Assembly: GCF_023028225.1 (NCBI RefSeq)
Contig: NZ_CP095482.1
Coordinates: forward strand, 372,001-436,000
Direction of reading: 5' to 3'
Origin: Halorientalis litorea
Lineage (GTDB): Archaea; Halobacteriota; Halobacteria; Halobacteriales; Haloarculaceae
Length of the DNA stretch: 64,000 bases
The notes beneath the pieces were generated by a model. That model was not told where the DNA came from. It saw only the letters and a program-made list of their open reading frames with translations, and made no database searches. Made by a program: the position numbers and the translations under genes. Numbering within the stretch: position 1 is the stretch's first letter; each line of letters opens with the position of its first letter. This document shows positions 1-9,290 of this stretch, piece after piece.

Positions 1-440
1 GCCACGAACTCGGTGATGACGTCAGCGCGCCACGCGTACCAGTCCTCGAAGTCGCTCGCCTCGAACGCCTGCTCACACCGGTCGCAGTGACAGTATTCCG
101 CGCGCGGGAACCCAACGTCGTCCAACCGCACGTCGGGCGTCACGTCCGCGACATCCGAGACGGTCTCCAGTAGGCCCTCGCGGTAGTCCTCGTGATTGGG
201 GCAGACGTACGCCCAGTCGAAGTACTCTCGCTCGCGGGTGGCCAACTCGCCCTCGTCGCTGATGGGGATGAGGTCGGGGTTCGCCCCGGCGGCGGCGTTG
301 TCGCCGAAACAGGAAATCATGCTGATGCTGTCGGCCACGGGCTCGGCGGACCGCCCGGTTACGTCTTTGACCTCGTAGAACCCGCGGTCGAACTCAGACC
401 ACGCCAGTTCCTCCTCGTTGCGCGTGACGACGCCGTACAT
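1..440 (-). CDS. Conserved hypothetical protein (3' part outside window)
   Basis: Only the N-terminal ~146 residues are in the window; the gene runs off the left edge. It starts at an ATG (MYGVVTRNEEELAW). A stretch reading RLDDVGFPRAEYCHCDRC has a Cys-X-Cys-X2-Cys cluster and a pattern (acidic pair followed by F-P) seen in some uncharacterised TIM-barrel, glycoside-hydrolase-like proteins. That resemblance is weak. No signal peptide is visible. The gene is separated from the small membrane gene on its upstream side by about 75 bp. Function unknown. Confidence 0.7.
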   Translation of the reverse strand, partial: MYGVVTRNEEELAWSEFDRGFYEVKDVTGRSAEPVADSISMISCFGDNAAAGANPDLIPISDEGELATREREYFDWAYVCPNHEDYREGLLETVSDVADVTPDVRLDDVGFPRAEYCHCDRCEQAFEASDFEDWYAWRADVITEFV

Positions 441-514
441 ACCCACGGGTAGGCGCGAGCGTGGTTAAGACGTTGGGAAACGCCCCCGGTTGGCGCGCGA
501 TGCCCCGACAGGCC

Positions 515-589
515 CTACTTTTTCACCGCGAGACGGTAGACGAGTACGACGGTGACCAGTGCGGCAAGGAGTTTGACTTTCCTCGACAT
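515..589 (-). CDS. 24-residue single-pass membrane miniprotein
   Basis: The predicted product is 24 residues: a short basic start (MSRKVK), one hydrophobic helix (LLAALVTVVLVY) and a basic end (RLAVKK), so probably a small membrane protein. It lies 46 bp after the pyrI stop on the same strand. An AT-rich element (TTATACT on the coding strand) lies about 25 bp before the ATG, which fits its own promoter. The reading is too short for statistical support, but the charge-hydrophobic-charge layout is convincing. Function unknown. Confidence 0.5.
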   Translation of the reverse strand: MSRKVKLLAALVTVVLVYRLAVKK

Positions 590-635
590 TGCGTCCGCAC
601 AGACGCGGTGTCGGAGTATAATCTTTCCGGGGCCG

Positions 636-1100
636 TCAGTCGACCTGAATGTGGTCCGTGATGTCCTCACGGATGATGGTCTCACAGTAGTGACAGCGGA
701 CGCCGTCGTCGAGGACCTCGAAACGGGAGGCGACCGGTTCGTCCTTCGTGCTGACGCAGTTGCGGTTCGGACATTCGAGGACGCCGACGACTTCGTCAGG
801 TCGTTCGACCCGGTGTTTCTCCGCGACATCGTACTTCCGGATGATGTTGATGGTCGCCGCGGGCGCGATGAGCGAGAGCACGTCGAGTTCGTCCTGACTG
901 AGTTCGCGGCCCTCGACTTTCACGATGTCTTTCCGGCCGAGACGGTCGCTCGGGACGTTCATGCCGACGCTGACCTCCTCGCCCCGGGTCCCGTCGATGC
1001 CGAGGATGGCGAGGACGTTCAGTGCCTGCCCGCCCGCGATGTGGTCGATAACCGTCCCTTGCCGTATCTTGCCGACGCGGAGTTCCGGTTCCTCGGTCAT
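636..1100 (-). CDS. pyrI: Aspartate carbamoyltransferase regulatory chain
   Basis: The 154-residue length and the start ([16 protein letters not shown]) are typical of PyrI, the allosteric subunit that binds nucleotides and docks on PyrB. The C-terminal zinc domain is seen as CPNRNC and, about 26 residues on, CHYC, giving the four-cysteine site that holds the regulatory-catalytic contact. The ATG overlaps the pyrB stop by 4 bp (ATGA), so the two are translated from one message. The holoenzyme makes N-carbamoyl-L-aspartate in pyrimidine synthesis. Confidence 0.97.
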   Translation of the reverse strand: MTEEPELRVGKIRQGTVIDHIAGGQALNVLAILGIDGTRGEEVSVGMNVPSDRLGRKDIVKVEGRELSQDELDVLSLIAPAATINIIRKYDVAEKHRVERPDEVVGVLECPNRNCVSTKDEPVASRFEVLDDGVRCHYCETIIREDITDHIQVD

Positions 1101-2011
1101 GTGTGAGCCTCCAGAATCATGTCCAGCAGAGCCATCCGCACCGGGACGCCGTTGTGGGACTGCTGGAAGTAGTGTGCGTGGTCGGTCTCGTCCACGTCGG
1201 CGGCGATTTCGTCGACGCGAGGGAGCGGGTGCATCACCACGAGGTCGTCGCGCGCCGCGTCCAGCGTCTCGGCGTCGATTTGGTACTGCCCGGCCACCTC
1301 GCGGTACTCGTTCTCGTCGGGGAACCGCTCGCGCTGGATGCGCGTGACGTACAGCACGTCGAGGGTGTCGAGCACGTCGTCCAGTTCCGTGTGTTCCCGC
1401 ATCGTCGCCCCCGCCTCGTGGAGGTCGTATCTGACGCTCCGCGGGAGTTTGAGGCTCTCGGGGCTGATGAAGTGTTGCTGGGCGTCGAAGTTCGTCAGGG
1501 CGTGTGCGAGCGAGTGGACCGTTCGGCCGTACTTCAGGTCGCCCATGATGCCGACGGTGAGGTCGTCAAACCCGGCCGACTCGCGAATGGTGTAGAGGTC
1601 GAGCAGGGTCTGCGTCGGGTGTTGTCCGGCCCCGTCACCGGCGTTGATGAGCGGCACGTCGACGAACTCGCTCGCCATCTTCGCCGACCCTTCGAGCGGG
1701 TGGCGCATGACGAGCGCGTCGGCGTACCCCTCGACGACCCGCACGGTGTCGGCGAGGCTCTCGCCTTTCTTGACGCTCGACTGGTCGACCGGACCCATGT
1801 CGACCACGTCGCCGCCCAGCCGTTTTATCGCCGTCGTGAAACTCATCTTCGTGCGCGTACTCGGCTCGAAAAAGAGGAGTCCGAGGAGCGTTCCGTCGTG
1901 GCGGTCCGCGACCGCATCCGGGTCCGCGGCGATGTCCGCGGCGCGGTCCAACACCGACTCGATGTCGGCCCGGGACAGTTGTTTCGCGCTGATGATGTGG
2001 TCGTGCCGCAT
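1097..2011 (-). CDS. pyrB: Aspartate carbamoyltransferase catalytic chain
   Basis: 304 residues, the usual size. The carbamoyl phosphate-binding loop [12 protein letters not shown] is intact, as are the HPTQTLLDL motif and the later [10 protein letters not shown] region that binds aspartate. The enzyme condenses carbamoyl phosphate with aspartate, the first committed step of pyrimidine synthesis. It is the promoter-proximal gene of the pyrB-pyrI pair. The divergent neighbour (MinD-like gene) starts 86 bp away, so both promoters sit in that short interval. Confidence 0.97.
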   Translation of the reverse strand: MRHDHIISAKQLSRADIESVLDRAADIAADPDAVADRHDGTLLGLLFFEPSTRTKMSFTTAIKRLGGDVVDMGPVDQSSVKKGESLADTVRVVEGYADALVMRHPLEGSAKMASEFVDVPLINAGDGAGQHPTQTLLDLYTIRESAGFDDLTVGIMGDLKYGRTVHSLAHALTNFDAQQHFISPESLKLPRSVRYDLHEAGATMREHTELDDVLDTLDVLYVTRIQRERFPDENEYREVAGQYQIDAETLDAARDDLVVMHPLPRVDEIAADVDETDHAHYFQQSHNGVPVRMALLDMILEAHT

Positions 2012-2097
2012 TGGCTTGTGTCCCGCCCCCCACCCTAATCAACCTCTCGATAGTCCCGATACGAACGTACTTGAACGAACACGAACCACCCCGTCAC

Positions 2098-2793
2098 ATG
2101 CTCGCTATCGCGGGCGGCAAGGGCGGGTGCGGGAAGACGACGACGACCCACCGCCTCGCCGCCGAGTTGGCACGCCTCGGCGAGACGCCGCTGGCCGTCG
2201 ACGCCGACGCGGAGATGCCGGACCTCCACCTCGTCGCGGACGTTCCGGCAGGCCCCGGACTGCCAGCGGTCACGGCCGGTGACCGCCCCCGTTCGGTCGC
2301 GCATCGGACGGCCGGGGGTGTAGACGTACTCCCCACAGACGGCATCGCCGCCGACGCCGTTCCGGCGGCACTGCGTCGCTTCCGAACTGACGAGGGACCG
2401 GTCCTCGTGGACTGCCCGGCCGGAGCGGGCCGGGACGCCACCCGACCGCTCCGCGCGGCGACGCGGACCCTGCTCGTGACGACGCCGACGCCGGCGGCAC
2501 TCCGAGACACGCTCAAGACTGCCGCGATGGCACGGACAGTCGAGACCGCCCCTATAGGTGTCGTGATAGTCGACCGGTGCGGGCGGGACGCCGAGCGTTC
2601 GGACGGCCGGTCCGCCCGGTCGGCGAACGGACAGCCATCCGACGGCCGCCTGACCGACGCGGACGCGCGCCGTCTGTTCGACTGCCCGCTACTGGGTCGG
2701 GTTTCTTCGGCCACGCGAGAGCGACCCCCAGCCGCGGAGTCGGGTGACGGATACGCCACTCTTGCGAGAACTGTTCACAAGCGCAATATTTAA
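2098..2793 (+). CDS. MinD/ParA-like P-loop ATPase
   Basis: 231 residues starting at the ATG of MLAIAGGKGG. A deviant Walker A motif (GGKGGCGKTTTT, residues 6-17) marks the MinD/ParA/Mrp class; the second Lys typical of dimerising members is at residue 8. A Walker A' aspartate pair (VDADAEMPDLHL) follows, and a VLVDCPAGAGRD segment matches the switch/Walker B region. These ATPases dimerise on ATP and position membrane or DNA cargo. It precedes the HTR-like gene by 28 bp on the same strand, so the two are probably co-transcribed. The cargo is unknown. Confidence 0.85.
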   Translation: MLAIAGGKGGCGKTTTTHRLAAELARLGETPLAVDADAEMPDLHLVADVPAGPGLPAVTAGDRPRSVAHRTAGGVDVLPTDGIAADAVPAALRRFRTDEGPVLVDCPAGAGRDATRPLRAATRTLLVTTPTPAALRDTLKTAAMARTVETAPIGVVIVDRCGRDAERSDGRSARSANGQPSDGRLTDADARRLFDCPLLGRVSSATRERPPAAESGDGYATLARTVHKRNI

Positions 2794-2821
2794 TTCAGTA
2801 CACGGGCTTGGTAACATTGCT

Positions 2822-3451
2822 ATGGAGAACCGTCTCCGGACTGGAATCGACGTCCTCGATCGAAAGTTGAACGGGGGTATTCCGTCCGGCAGTATCGTCG
2901 CGCTCTGTGCGAACCCGGCCAGTCAAGCGGAACTGTTCCTGTACGAACTGACCGCCACACGGGGGACGCTCTACCTCTCGCTCGACCGCTCGGAGGAGGC
3001 CGTCTCCGACAGCATCGAGAACTCGCCGAGCGACACGGGCGACCCGACGGTCCGACACATCCCGGGCGAGGCACCGCTGGACAACGCCGGGAAGTTAGTC
3101 TCGGCACTCCCGGAGACGTCGAACCTCATCGTCGACCCGGTGAACGTCCTCGAAACGCAGGAACCGCCGTCGCGGTTCCGCAACTTCATGAACGACATGC
3201 AGAACCACGTGTTCAACACCGGGTCGCTGGCCGTCATGCACTGCCTCACCGGGCACGAGGTTCCGCGTCTCCGTGACGCCACGGAACACTTCGCGGACGT
3301 GGTGTTCAACCTCGACACCCGCACCGAGGGCGACGACGTGGTCAACCGCCTCTCGATTCCGAAGTTCCGCGGCGGTACGGCCCCCTCCGACGTTATCAAA
3401 CTCGACTTGGACGAAGAGGTGTCCATCGACACCTCGCGGGACATCGCCTAA
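2822..3451 (+). CDS. HTR-like protein (RecA/KaiC-fold, degenerate P-loop)
   Basis: 209 residues. The start TGIDVLDRKLNGGIPSGSIV is the N-terminal signature of KaiC/RadA-like ATPases. The next stretch (ALCANPASQAELFLYEL) replaces the usual GxxGxGKT, so ATP binding by the canonical P-loop is doubtful. Haloarchaeal proteins of this kind are annotated as HTR-like and thought to act in signalling; that is annotation lore rather than proven. The ATG lies 28 bp after the MinD-like gene and a T-tract follows the stop. Confidence 0.75.
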   Translation: MENRLRTGIDVLDRKLNGGIPSGSIVALCANPASQAELFLYELTATRGTLYLSLDRSEEAVSDSIENSPSDTGDPTVRHIPGEAPLDNAGKLVSALPETSNLIVDPVNVLETQEPPSRFRNFMNDMQNHVFNTGSLAVMHCLTGHEVPRLRDATEHFADVVFNLDTRTEGDDVVNRLSIPKFRGGTAPSDVIKLDLDEEVSIDTSRDIA

Positions 3452-3637
3452 CGACTTTTTTGCACCATCCTCGCGCTCGCCGTCGGCGAGCGCGTCGTCG
3501 GGCAAAAAACTCGGCCAAAAACCGCGGCTCGCTCCGTCGGCGCGCTCCCGCTGGTCCCGCGCCGGTAGTCACTCCCCGCGGCCGCTCGCTTCGCTCGCGG
3601 GTACCATCGGCAACAAAACCACGAACCGCAGACGGGC
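3452..3637. terminator. Convergent intergenic region with T-tract and hairpin
   Basis: The interval lies between two convergent genes. A run of six T (3456-3461) sits 5 bp after the HTR-like stop and fits an archaeal T-tract terminator. A nearly perfect GC-rich hairpin follows: 9-bp arms at 3473-3481 and 3485-3493 with a 3-base loop. Short translations across this interval are Arg-rich and lack any family pattern, so I see no gene here. Confidence 0.55.
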
Positions 3638-4609
3638 TTACTCGTCGGCCGCGCCTTCGATTTCTTCGACGATTTCGTCGGCGTCGACATCGGCGTCTTC
3701 GAGGGCTTCCTCGATGTCGCCGCCGCCGGCACCCATGCCGCCCATCATGCCGCCCATACCCATGCCCATGCCCGCGCCGTCGATGACCTCCTGGATGATG
3801 ACGCGGTCGATGCCGAGCAGGTCGATGACCTGCTGGCAGATTTGCTGTTTCTGGAACATCCACTGCTGGTTCATGGTCAACTGCGGGTCGGCCTCGATGT
3901 AGAGGGTCTCCTTCTCGACTTCGACCGTCTCCGTCTCGGGTTCGGGCGGTTCGTCGTCGTCCGCCTCGTCCTCGTCGGACTGGACGAGTTGCTCTTCCTC
4001 GACGGTGTCGGTCTCGAACCACATCTCGAGGTCCATCTCGAGGTACATCCGGAAGAGGGCCTGTGCCCGCTCCTGTCGGTCGTCGACTTCCCCGACGACT
4101 TCGTACTCGTACTCGATGTCCTCACCGGCCAGCGGGTGGTTGAAGTCTACGCGGGCGCGGCCACCGACGATGGTCTCGATGCGGCCTTGGTCGCCGTCGA
4201 TTTGGACCTGCGCGCCGGGGTAGCGGTCGTCCTCGGGAACCTTGTTCGCGGAGACGGTGCGGACCTCGTCCTCGTCGAACTCGCCGAACGCCTCGGCGGC
4301 GTCGATTTCGACGGACCCGGTCGTACCGACTTCGCCGCCGTAGATGTCCTCCTCGACGCCCTCGAAGATGAAGCCCTCACCGAGGACGAGCGTCCGTGGC
4401 TCGAAGGTACGGTCTTCTTGATCGATGCCTTCCTCTTCGGCGACATCCTCGTAGGTCGTGTCGACTATCATCCCTTCCTCGACGGTGCGGGCGGTGTAGT
4501 CGAGTTCGATGAAGTCGCCTTCCTGCAGTCCCTGTGTCTCGGCTTCGTCCTCGCTCTCGGCGACGTCATCGGCCTGTTCGGCCTCGTCGGCCTCGGCTTC
4601 GTCACTCAT
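3638..4609 (-). CDS. FKBP-type peptidyl-prolyl isomerase (SlyD-like) with Met/Gly-rich tail
   Basis: 323 residues. After an acidic N-terminal extension (~35 residues) comes the FKBP fold: the first strand (GDFIELDYTARTVE), the LVLGEGFIFEGVEEDIYG segment that lines the active site, and an inserted-flap region with VDFNHPLAGEDIEYEYEV, typical of SlyD-like enzymes. It should isomerise X-Pro bonds and act as a cytosolic chaperone. The C-terminal third is unusual: an acidic linker, then a helical region, then a Met/Gly-rich run (GMGMGMGGMMGGMG) and an acidic helix. Confidence 0.9.
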   Translation of the reverse strand: MSDEAEADEAEQADDVAESEDEAETQGLQEGDFIELDYTARTVEEGMIVDTTYEDVAEEEGIDQEDRTFEPRTLVLGEGFIFEGVEEDIYGGEVGTTGSVEIDAAEAFGEFDEDEVRTVSANKVPEDDRYPGAQVQIDGDQGRIETIVGGRARVDFNHPLAGEDIEYEYEVVGEVDDRQERAQALFRMYLEMDLEMWFETDTVEEEQLVQSDEDEADDDEPPEPETETVEVEKETLYIEADPQLTMNQQWMFQKQQICQQVIDLLGIDRVIIQEVIDGAGMGMGMGGMMGGMGAGGGDIEEALEDADVDADEIVEEIEGAADE

Positions 4610-4703
4610 ATCCCCACGGTCGCCGGTTGGACTCTTAAGGACAACGTTTCTCCCACGCCCGCGGACCCGTCTCCCTTTTGTCACGGGCGATAAAGTGGCG
4701 AGC

Positions 4704-5261
4704 ATGTACGAAGTCGAGGTGAAGGTCCGTGCCGACCACGACGCGGTCCGGGACCGGCTACAGGCCCTCGATGCCACGGCCGTCGGGACGGTGACGCAAG
4801 TCGACACGTACTTCGACGCGCCACACCGCGAGTTCGCCGAAACTGACGAGGCCCTCCGCATCCGGCGCGAGGAGCGTGCCGACGGGACGGAGACGCGGCT
4901 GACGTACAAGGGGCCGCTGGTCGAGACGGCGTCGAAGACCCGCGAGGAGCGGGAGACCACCGTCGGCGACGAGGCGAAAGCCCACGCCATCTTCGAGTCA
5001 CTCGGGTTCACGCCCGCCGCGACAGTCCGCAAGGAGCGCGAGCGGTTCACACACGACGGGTTCACCGTGACGCTCGACAGCGTCGACGACGTGGGCGAGT
5101 TCGTCGAAGTCGAGACCGAAGTCGACACCGAGTCCGCCGTCGAATCGCGACGTGAGGCCGCCTTCGAGGTACTCCGCGAACTCGGGTTGGACCCCGACGA
5201 CCAGACCCGTACCTCGTACCTCGGGTTCCTCCTCGGACCGGGTGGTAATGCCCAAGGGTAA
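4704..5261 (+). CDS. cyaB: CYTH-domain protein (class IV adenylate cyclase/triphosphatase type)
   Basis: 185 residues. The ExExK signature of CYTH enzymes is at the extreme N-terminus (YEVEVKVR: E3, E5, K7), followed by the conserved DTYFDAP strand, an ALRIRREERADG strand and a TYKGP strand lining the tunnel. CYTH enzymes act on triphosphates (thiamine triphosphate, tripolyphosphate, or ATP to cAMP); CyaB-type naming does not prove cyclase activity, and archaeal members are mostly untested. It stands 94 bp from the divergent FKBP gene. Confidence 0.88.
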   Translation: MYEVEVKVRADHDAVRDRLQALDATAVGTVTQVDTYFDAPHREFAETDEALRIRREERADGTETRLTYKGPLVETASKTREERETTVGDEAKAHAIFESLGFTPAATVRKERERFTHDGFTVTLDSVDDVGEFVEVETEVDTESAVESRREAAFEVLRELGLDPDDQTRTSYLGFLLGPGGNAQG

Positions 5262-5320
5262 TCTTCCGTGTCGTGTCATTTCCGGAAGTTATAGAATCCC
5301 CACTGACCTACGCATCGACA

Positions 5321-6523
5321 ATGACAGAGCGGAACATCCGCGTCGAGCCGACCAAGCGGCTCGCCGTCGAAGACCAAGAGGTCGAAATCGTCGAGCGAAA
5401 AGGAATCGGACACCCCGACTCTATCTGTGACGGGGTCGCAGAGCGCGTCTCGGAGGCCCTCGCACAGACGTACCTCGACAGGTTCGACAAGCCCCTCCAC
5501 TACAACACGGACGAGACGCAACTCGTCGCGGGGACGGCCGCGCCGGCCTTCGGCGGCGGGGAGATGCTCGAACCCATCTATCTGCTCGTCGTCGGCCGCG
5601 CGACGAAGGAGTACGAGGGCGAGCGGATTCCCGCCGAGACCATCGCGCTCGAAGCGGCCCGCGAGTACCTCAACGAGAACCTCCCGCGCCTCGACGTGGG
5701 GAAAGACGTCGTCGTCGACGTGAAACTCGGCGAGGGAAGCGGCGACCTCAAGGACGTGTTCGGCGACGAGGGTGCGGTGCCGATGGCCAACGACACCAGT
5801 TTCGGCGTCGGCCACGCCCCCCTCACCGAGACGGAGCGCATCGTCTACGAGACGGAACGCCAACTGAACACCGAGTACTCGGCCGACAACCCCGAAGTCG
5901 GGGCCGACGTGAAGGTGATGGGGAAACGCGAGGGCGACCAAATCGACGTGACCGTCGCGGCCGCGATGATAGACGAGTACGTTCCCGACATGGCCGCCTA
6001 CGAGGACGCCGTCGAGGGCGTCCGCGAGTACGTCACCGACCTCGCCCGCTCACACACGGACCGCTCGGTCGAGGTCCACGTCAACACCGCCGACGACTAC
6101 GAGGACGGTGCCATCTACCTGACGACGACGGGCACCTCCGCCGAGCAGGGTGACGACGGGTCGGTCGGCCGTGGCAACCGCGCCAACGGCCTCATCACGC
6201 CCAACCGCCCGATGAGCATGGAGGCGACCAGCGGCAAAAACGCCGTCAACCACATCGGCAAGATTTACAACCTCCTCTCGACGGACATCGCCGAGGCCGT
6301 CGCCGGCGAAGTCGACGGCATCCGCGAACTCCAGATTCGCCTCCTGAGCCAAATCGGCCGCCCCATCGACCAGCCACACGTCGCCGACGCCCACCTCGTC
6401 ACCGAGGACGACGTTTCGGTCGCCGACATCGAAGCAGACGTGACCGCAATCGTGGACGAACGCCTCGCGGACGTGACCAGCATCACGCGGCGCGCCATCG
6501 ACGGCGAACTCGACACCTTCTAA
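5321..6523 (+). CDS. mat: S-adenosylmethionine synthase, archaeal type
   Basis: 400 residues, the usual size of archaeal MAT, which differs strongly from bacterial MetK. Recognisable segments are [15 protein letters not shown] near the N-terminus, [12 protein letters not shown], the [11 protein letters not shown] region and the Gly-rich [20 protein letters not shown] segment. The enzyme makes SAM from methionine and ATP in the cytosol. It stands alone; the flanking gaps (59 and 112 bp) hold no other gene. The start [18 protein letters not shown] is chosen by family similarity. Confidence 0.96.
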   Translation: MTERNIRVEPTKRLAVEDQEVEIVERKGIGHPDSICDGVAERVSEALAQTYLDRFDKPLHYNTDETQLVAGTAAPAFGGGEMLEPIYLLVVGRATKEYEGERIPAETIALEAAREYLNENLPRLDVGKDVVVDVKLGEGSGDLKDVFGDEGAVPMANDTSFGVGHAPLTETERIVYETERQLNTEYSADNPEVGADVKVMGKREGDQIDVTVAAAMIDEYVPDMAAYEDAVEGVREYVTDLARSHTDRSVEVHVNTADDYEDGAIYLTTTGTSAEQGDDGSVGRGNRANGLITPNRPMSMEATSGKNAVNHIGKIYNLLSTDIAEAVAGEVDGIRELQIRLLSQIGRPIDQPHVADAHLVTEDDVSVADIEADVTAIVDERLADVTSITRRAIDGELDTF

Positions 6524-6635
6524 ATACCTCGGGAGGCGTCTCCGCTCGTGCTGACGCGCTCCCTGCGGTCGGCGGGGTGAACGCGCCGGACCTGTAGCCG
6601 AAACCGCTATGCATCGCGGGTCTGTGGACACTCTC

Positions 6636-7190
6636 ATGACGCAGGTCTGTCTCGTCGGGACGGAGGGGACGAACCTCCAGTACGAACTCCTCTCGCGCGA
6701 GACGGCCCGGAACGCGCTCGCCACCTACGACCTGCGGGAGCCGTTCGAGAACACGGTGGCTGTCGAGACGGTGAGCCTCGGGGCCGCCGTCGCGCTGTTG
6801 AACGACCTGAACTGGTATCTCGTTCGGTTCACCCGCGACGTGTTCGTCCGCGAGGAGAGCGTCAGCGACAGCGAGTGGCTCTCCCGTGACGTGGCGGCGG
6901 CCGTCCGGGACGACGCCATCGAACCCGAAGACACGGACCGGTTCCTGAAGATATACGGCGTCGCGGACGCCTCGGAGTCGGATGCCGTCGGTGACGTGGA
7001 TGCCGACGAGACGGAAACCGAGGGCGACGACCCACCGGCACCGTCCACCGACCACCCGCCCGAACTCGTCGAACCGATGTACGTCACCCGCACGGGGCGT
7101 GACCTCCCCGAGTACGACTTGCGCGACGTGGACGACACGCTCGTCGTCCGCGTCACCGAAGACGAGTTCGGCGGCGAGAAACAGCGGTGA
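6636..7190 (+). CDS. Conserved haloarchaeal protein (DUF5804-like)
   Basis: 184 residues. I recognise the start (CLVGTEGTNLQYELLSRETA) as a conserved haloarchaeal family, I believe DUF5804, with no known activity. The N-terminal ~110 residues look folded; an acidic linker (ESDAVGDVDADETETEGDD) leads to a conserved C-terminal segment (LVEPMYVTRTGRDLPEYDL). An in-frame ATG 27 bp upstream would add nine residues; the later ATG fits family starts. Probably cytosolic and monocistronic. Confidence 0.75.
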   Translation: MTQVCLVGTEGTNLQYELLSRETARNALATYDLREPFENTVAVETVSLGAAVALLNDLNWYLVRFTRDVFVREESVSDSEWLSRDVAAAVRDDAIEPEDTDRFLKIYGVADASESDAVGDVDADETETEGDDPPAPSTDHPPELVEPMYVTRTGRDLPEYDLRDVDDTLVVRVTEDEFGGEKQR

Positions 7191-7254
7191 GCGCGTCCCG
7201 GAGCGAGCGTGGACTGGGAGAACACCCGTGAGCCTGTGGACACCGCCGGATGTC

Positions 7255-7635
7255 TCACTCTCGGTCGTTCGGGGCAGAGTCGGCGTAGGACTGGTAGGCG
7301 GATTCGACGACCAGAGGTGCTCGATAGTTCCGGTACTCGGCGATGGCCGTCGCGAGAATCAGAAACGCGAGCAGCCCTGCCGCCGTCGCTGTCGAATCAG
7401 TCGGGTCGATTCGGTCCCACGTGCGGTGCAACCAGAACAGGTCCGTCCACACCGACGTTCGATGCCACTGGTAGAGTTGTTGGGTGGCGATTGGACTCAC
7501 CCAGTGCAAATCTGGGAGCATCGCCCAGCCACCACCAGCCAAGATGAGCGTTCGCGGAAACCGGACAGTCGGATGGAGAAAGGTGACGACGAGCGTCGTC
7601 ATCCCGGCCCCGAACGCGAAGTGGCTGAGTGCCAT
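7255..7635 (-). CDS. Small integral membrane protein
   Basis: About 126 residues from MALSHFAFGAGMT; an ATG six bases earlier would add Met-Ser. Hydrophobic helices are seen near residues 5-20, 28-45 and 85-105. The first helix with a conserved His (ALSHFAFG), together with the later LPDLHW segment, resembles the start of YbcI/DUF457-type membrane proteins often called membrane-bound metal-dependent hydrolases, but this one is short and the likeness is partial. Function unknown. Confidence 0.65.
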   Translation of the reverse strand: MALSHFAFGAGMTTLVVTFLHPTVRFPRTLILAGGGWAMLPDLHWVSPIATQQLYQWHRTSVWTDLFWLHRTWDRIDPTDSTATAAGLLAFLILATAIAEYRNYRAPLVVESAYQSYADSAPNDRE

Positions 7636-7753
7636 CGACATCCCGCGTGGCTGTGCCGAGAGTCGAAATAGGGTTTTGCATTGCCAGTGAGCGTGCTCCC
7701 CGCGACAGGGTTTCGGAGACCCGTCACCGCTTGCGGGGCTGGAAGTGGGCGAC

Positions 7754-8755
7754 TCAGCCGTCGAACATTCCGGTCGACATGTACCGCTCGCCGGAGTCCC
7801 AGAATACCGTCAGGACGAGCGGGCAGTCGGCGTACTCGCCGTCGGTCGGGTCGGGTGGCGTCTCCCCGTCCATCACGATGCCGGGTGGGACCGTCGCGCC
7901 GTCGGGTGACGGCGGGCAGTCGGCGTCGGGGTCAGCCAACCGCTCGGCGACGCGGCGGGCGACGAGGTTCGTCCCACCGCTGGACTGACCCACGAGGATG
8001 CCCTCCTCGCGGGCGAGGCGGCGACACTCGGCCTCTGCGGCCTCGACGCCGACCGTCTCGACCGAATCCAGAATGTCGGTGTCGAGGTTGTCGCTGACGA
8101 ACCCCGGCCCCATCCCTTGGAAGTCGTCCGCCCCGGACTCTCCCGTCGAGAGGACGGCGTTCTCCTCGGGTTCGACGGCGACCACCTCCATCTCGGGGTA
8201 CTCCTCCAGCAAGCGGCGGGCCGTTCCGGTGAGCGTCCCGCCAGTTCCGACGCCGGCGACGAACGCGTCCGGCGTCCGGTCGCCGAGTTGGTCGAGAATC
8301 TCCGGGCCTGTCGTCCGATAGTGGGCCTCGGGATTCGCGGGGTTCTCGAACTGCCGGAGTTGGACCATCCCCTCCTCGGCTTCGAGGCGGTCGGCGACTT
8401 CCCGGGCGTCGGTCATCTCGCCCTCGACGAGTTCGAGGTTCGCGCCGTAGGCGTCCATGATGTTCCGTCGCTCCTCGGATTTGGAGGCGGGCATGACGAT
8501 GGTGATGTCGTAGCCCTTCGCCGCCGCGACGAGAGCGAGGCCGATGCCGGTGTTGCCCGAGGTGGGTTCGACGAGGTGGTCGCCGGGTTCGATGACGCCC
8601 TCGCGCTCGGCGGCTTCGACCATCGCCAGCGCGGGGCGGTCCTTGGCCGACCCGCCGGGGTTCTTCGACTCGACTTTGGCCGCCACCGTCGCGCCGGGCG
8701 GTGACTTCACCTGTACGAGTGGCGACCCGACGGTTTCGAGGATGCTGCCGTTCAT
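7754..8755 (-). CDS. cysK: Cysteine synthase-like PLP enzyme
   Basis: 333 residues, fold-type II PLP enzyme. The Schiff-base lysine lies in ESKNPGGSAKDRPALAM, the substrate loop is PTSGNTGIGLA, and the phosphate-binding glycine loop is GVGTGGTLTG; all are intact. The expected reaction is O-acetylserine (or O-phosphoserine/homoserine) plus sulfide to cysteine; the exact substrate cannot be told. A Pro/Asp-rich insertion (DPDADCPPSPDGATVPPG) near the C-terminus is not typical of bacterial CysK. The divergent neighbour is a thioredoxin-fold gene 114 bp away. Confidence 0.88.
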   Translation of the reverse strand: MNGSILETVGSPLVQVKSPPGATVAAKVESKNPGGSAKDRPALAMVEAAEREGVIEPGDHLVEPTSGNTGIGLALVAAAKGYDITIVMPASKSEERRNIMDAYGANLELVEGEMTDAREVADRLEAEEGMVQLRQFENPANPEAHYRTTGPEILDQLGDRTPDAFVAGVGTGGTLTGTARRLLEEYPEMEVVAVEPEENAVLSTGESGADDFQGMGPGFVSDNLDTDILDSVETVGVEAAEAECRRLAREEGILVGQSSGGTNLVARRVAERLADPDADCPPSPDGATVPPGIVMDGETPPDPTDGEYADCPLVLTVFWDSGERYMSTGMFDG

Positions 8756-8869
8756 TGCCGGCGGCTACGCTGGCCCGGTACAAGTGCCCACTGCAGGCGG
8801 CAGTGGGTGCCGCCGCCGGTGACGCGCGCGAGCGGACCCGTTAAGCCGCTGGCTCGACTACCGGTGAGC

Positions 8870-9289
8870 ATGAGCGAACACGGACGGCTCAAGACGATGG
8901 AACCGGACCCGGTGTGGGACGCCGAATCCTACGAAGAGACTGTCGACACCCTCGCCGCCCTCGGTGACGACGTGGTGTTCAAGGTGTGGGGCGGCGACTG
9001 GTGTACGGACTGTCGGGCGCAGTTGCCGGCGTTCGGTGCCGCGCTCGCCGCCGCCGACGTTCCCGACGAACGCGTCGAGCACTACCCGACCGAGAAGGAG
9101 GACGACGGCTCGAAGACCGGCCCAGAAGTGGAGGCCTACGACATCGAGCGGATTCCGACCGTGGTCGTGGAGCGCGTTGCGGAGGGCGAATCGGGCGGCG
9201 AGGAACTCGCCCGCTACGTCGAGGACGCGGACGTTCCCGTCGCCGTCTACCTCGCACAGCGACTCGCCGAACTCGACGCCGAGGCCTGA
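8870..9289 (+). CDS. Thioredoxin-family protein (WCTDC active site)
   Basis: 139 residues with a thioredoxin fold: strand DDVVFKVWGGDWCTDCRAQLP carries a redox-active C-X2-C, and the cis-Pro loop is IPTVVV. Position two of the motif is Thr-Asp rather than Gly-Pro, so redox potential and partners may differ from standard thioredoxin. It lacks a signal peptide, so it acts in the cytosol. It converges with the DUF255 gene, leaving one base between the two stop codons. Confidence 0.85.
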   Translation: MSEHGRLKTMEPDPVWDAESYEETVDTLAALGDDVVFKVWGGDWCTDCRAQLPAFGAALAAADVPDERVEHYPTEKEDDGSKTGPEVEAYDIERIPTVVVERVAEGESGGEELARYVEDADVPVAVYLAQRLAELDAEA

Positions 9290-9290
9290 G

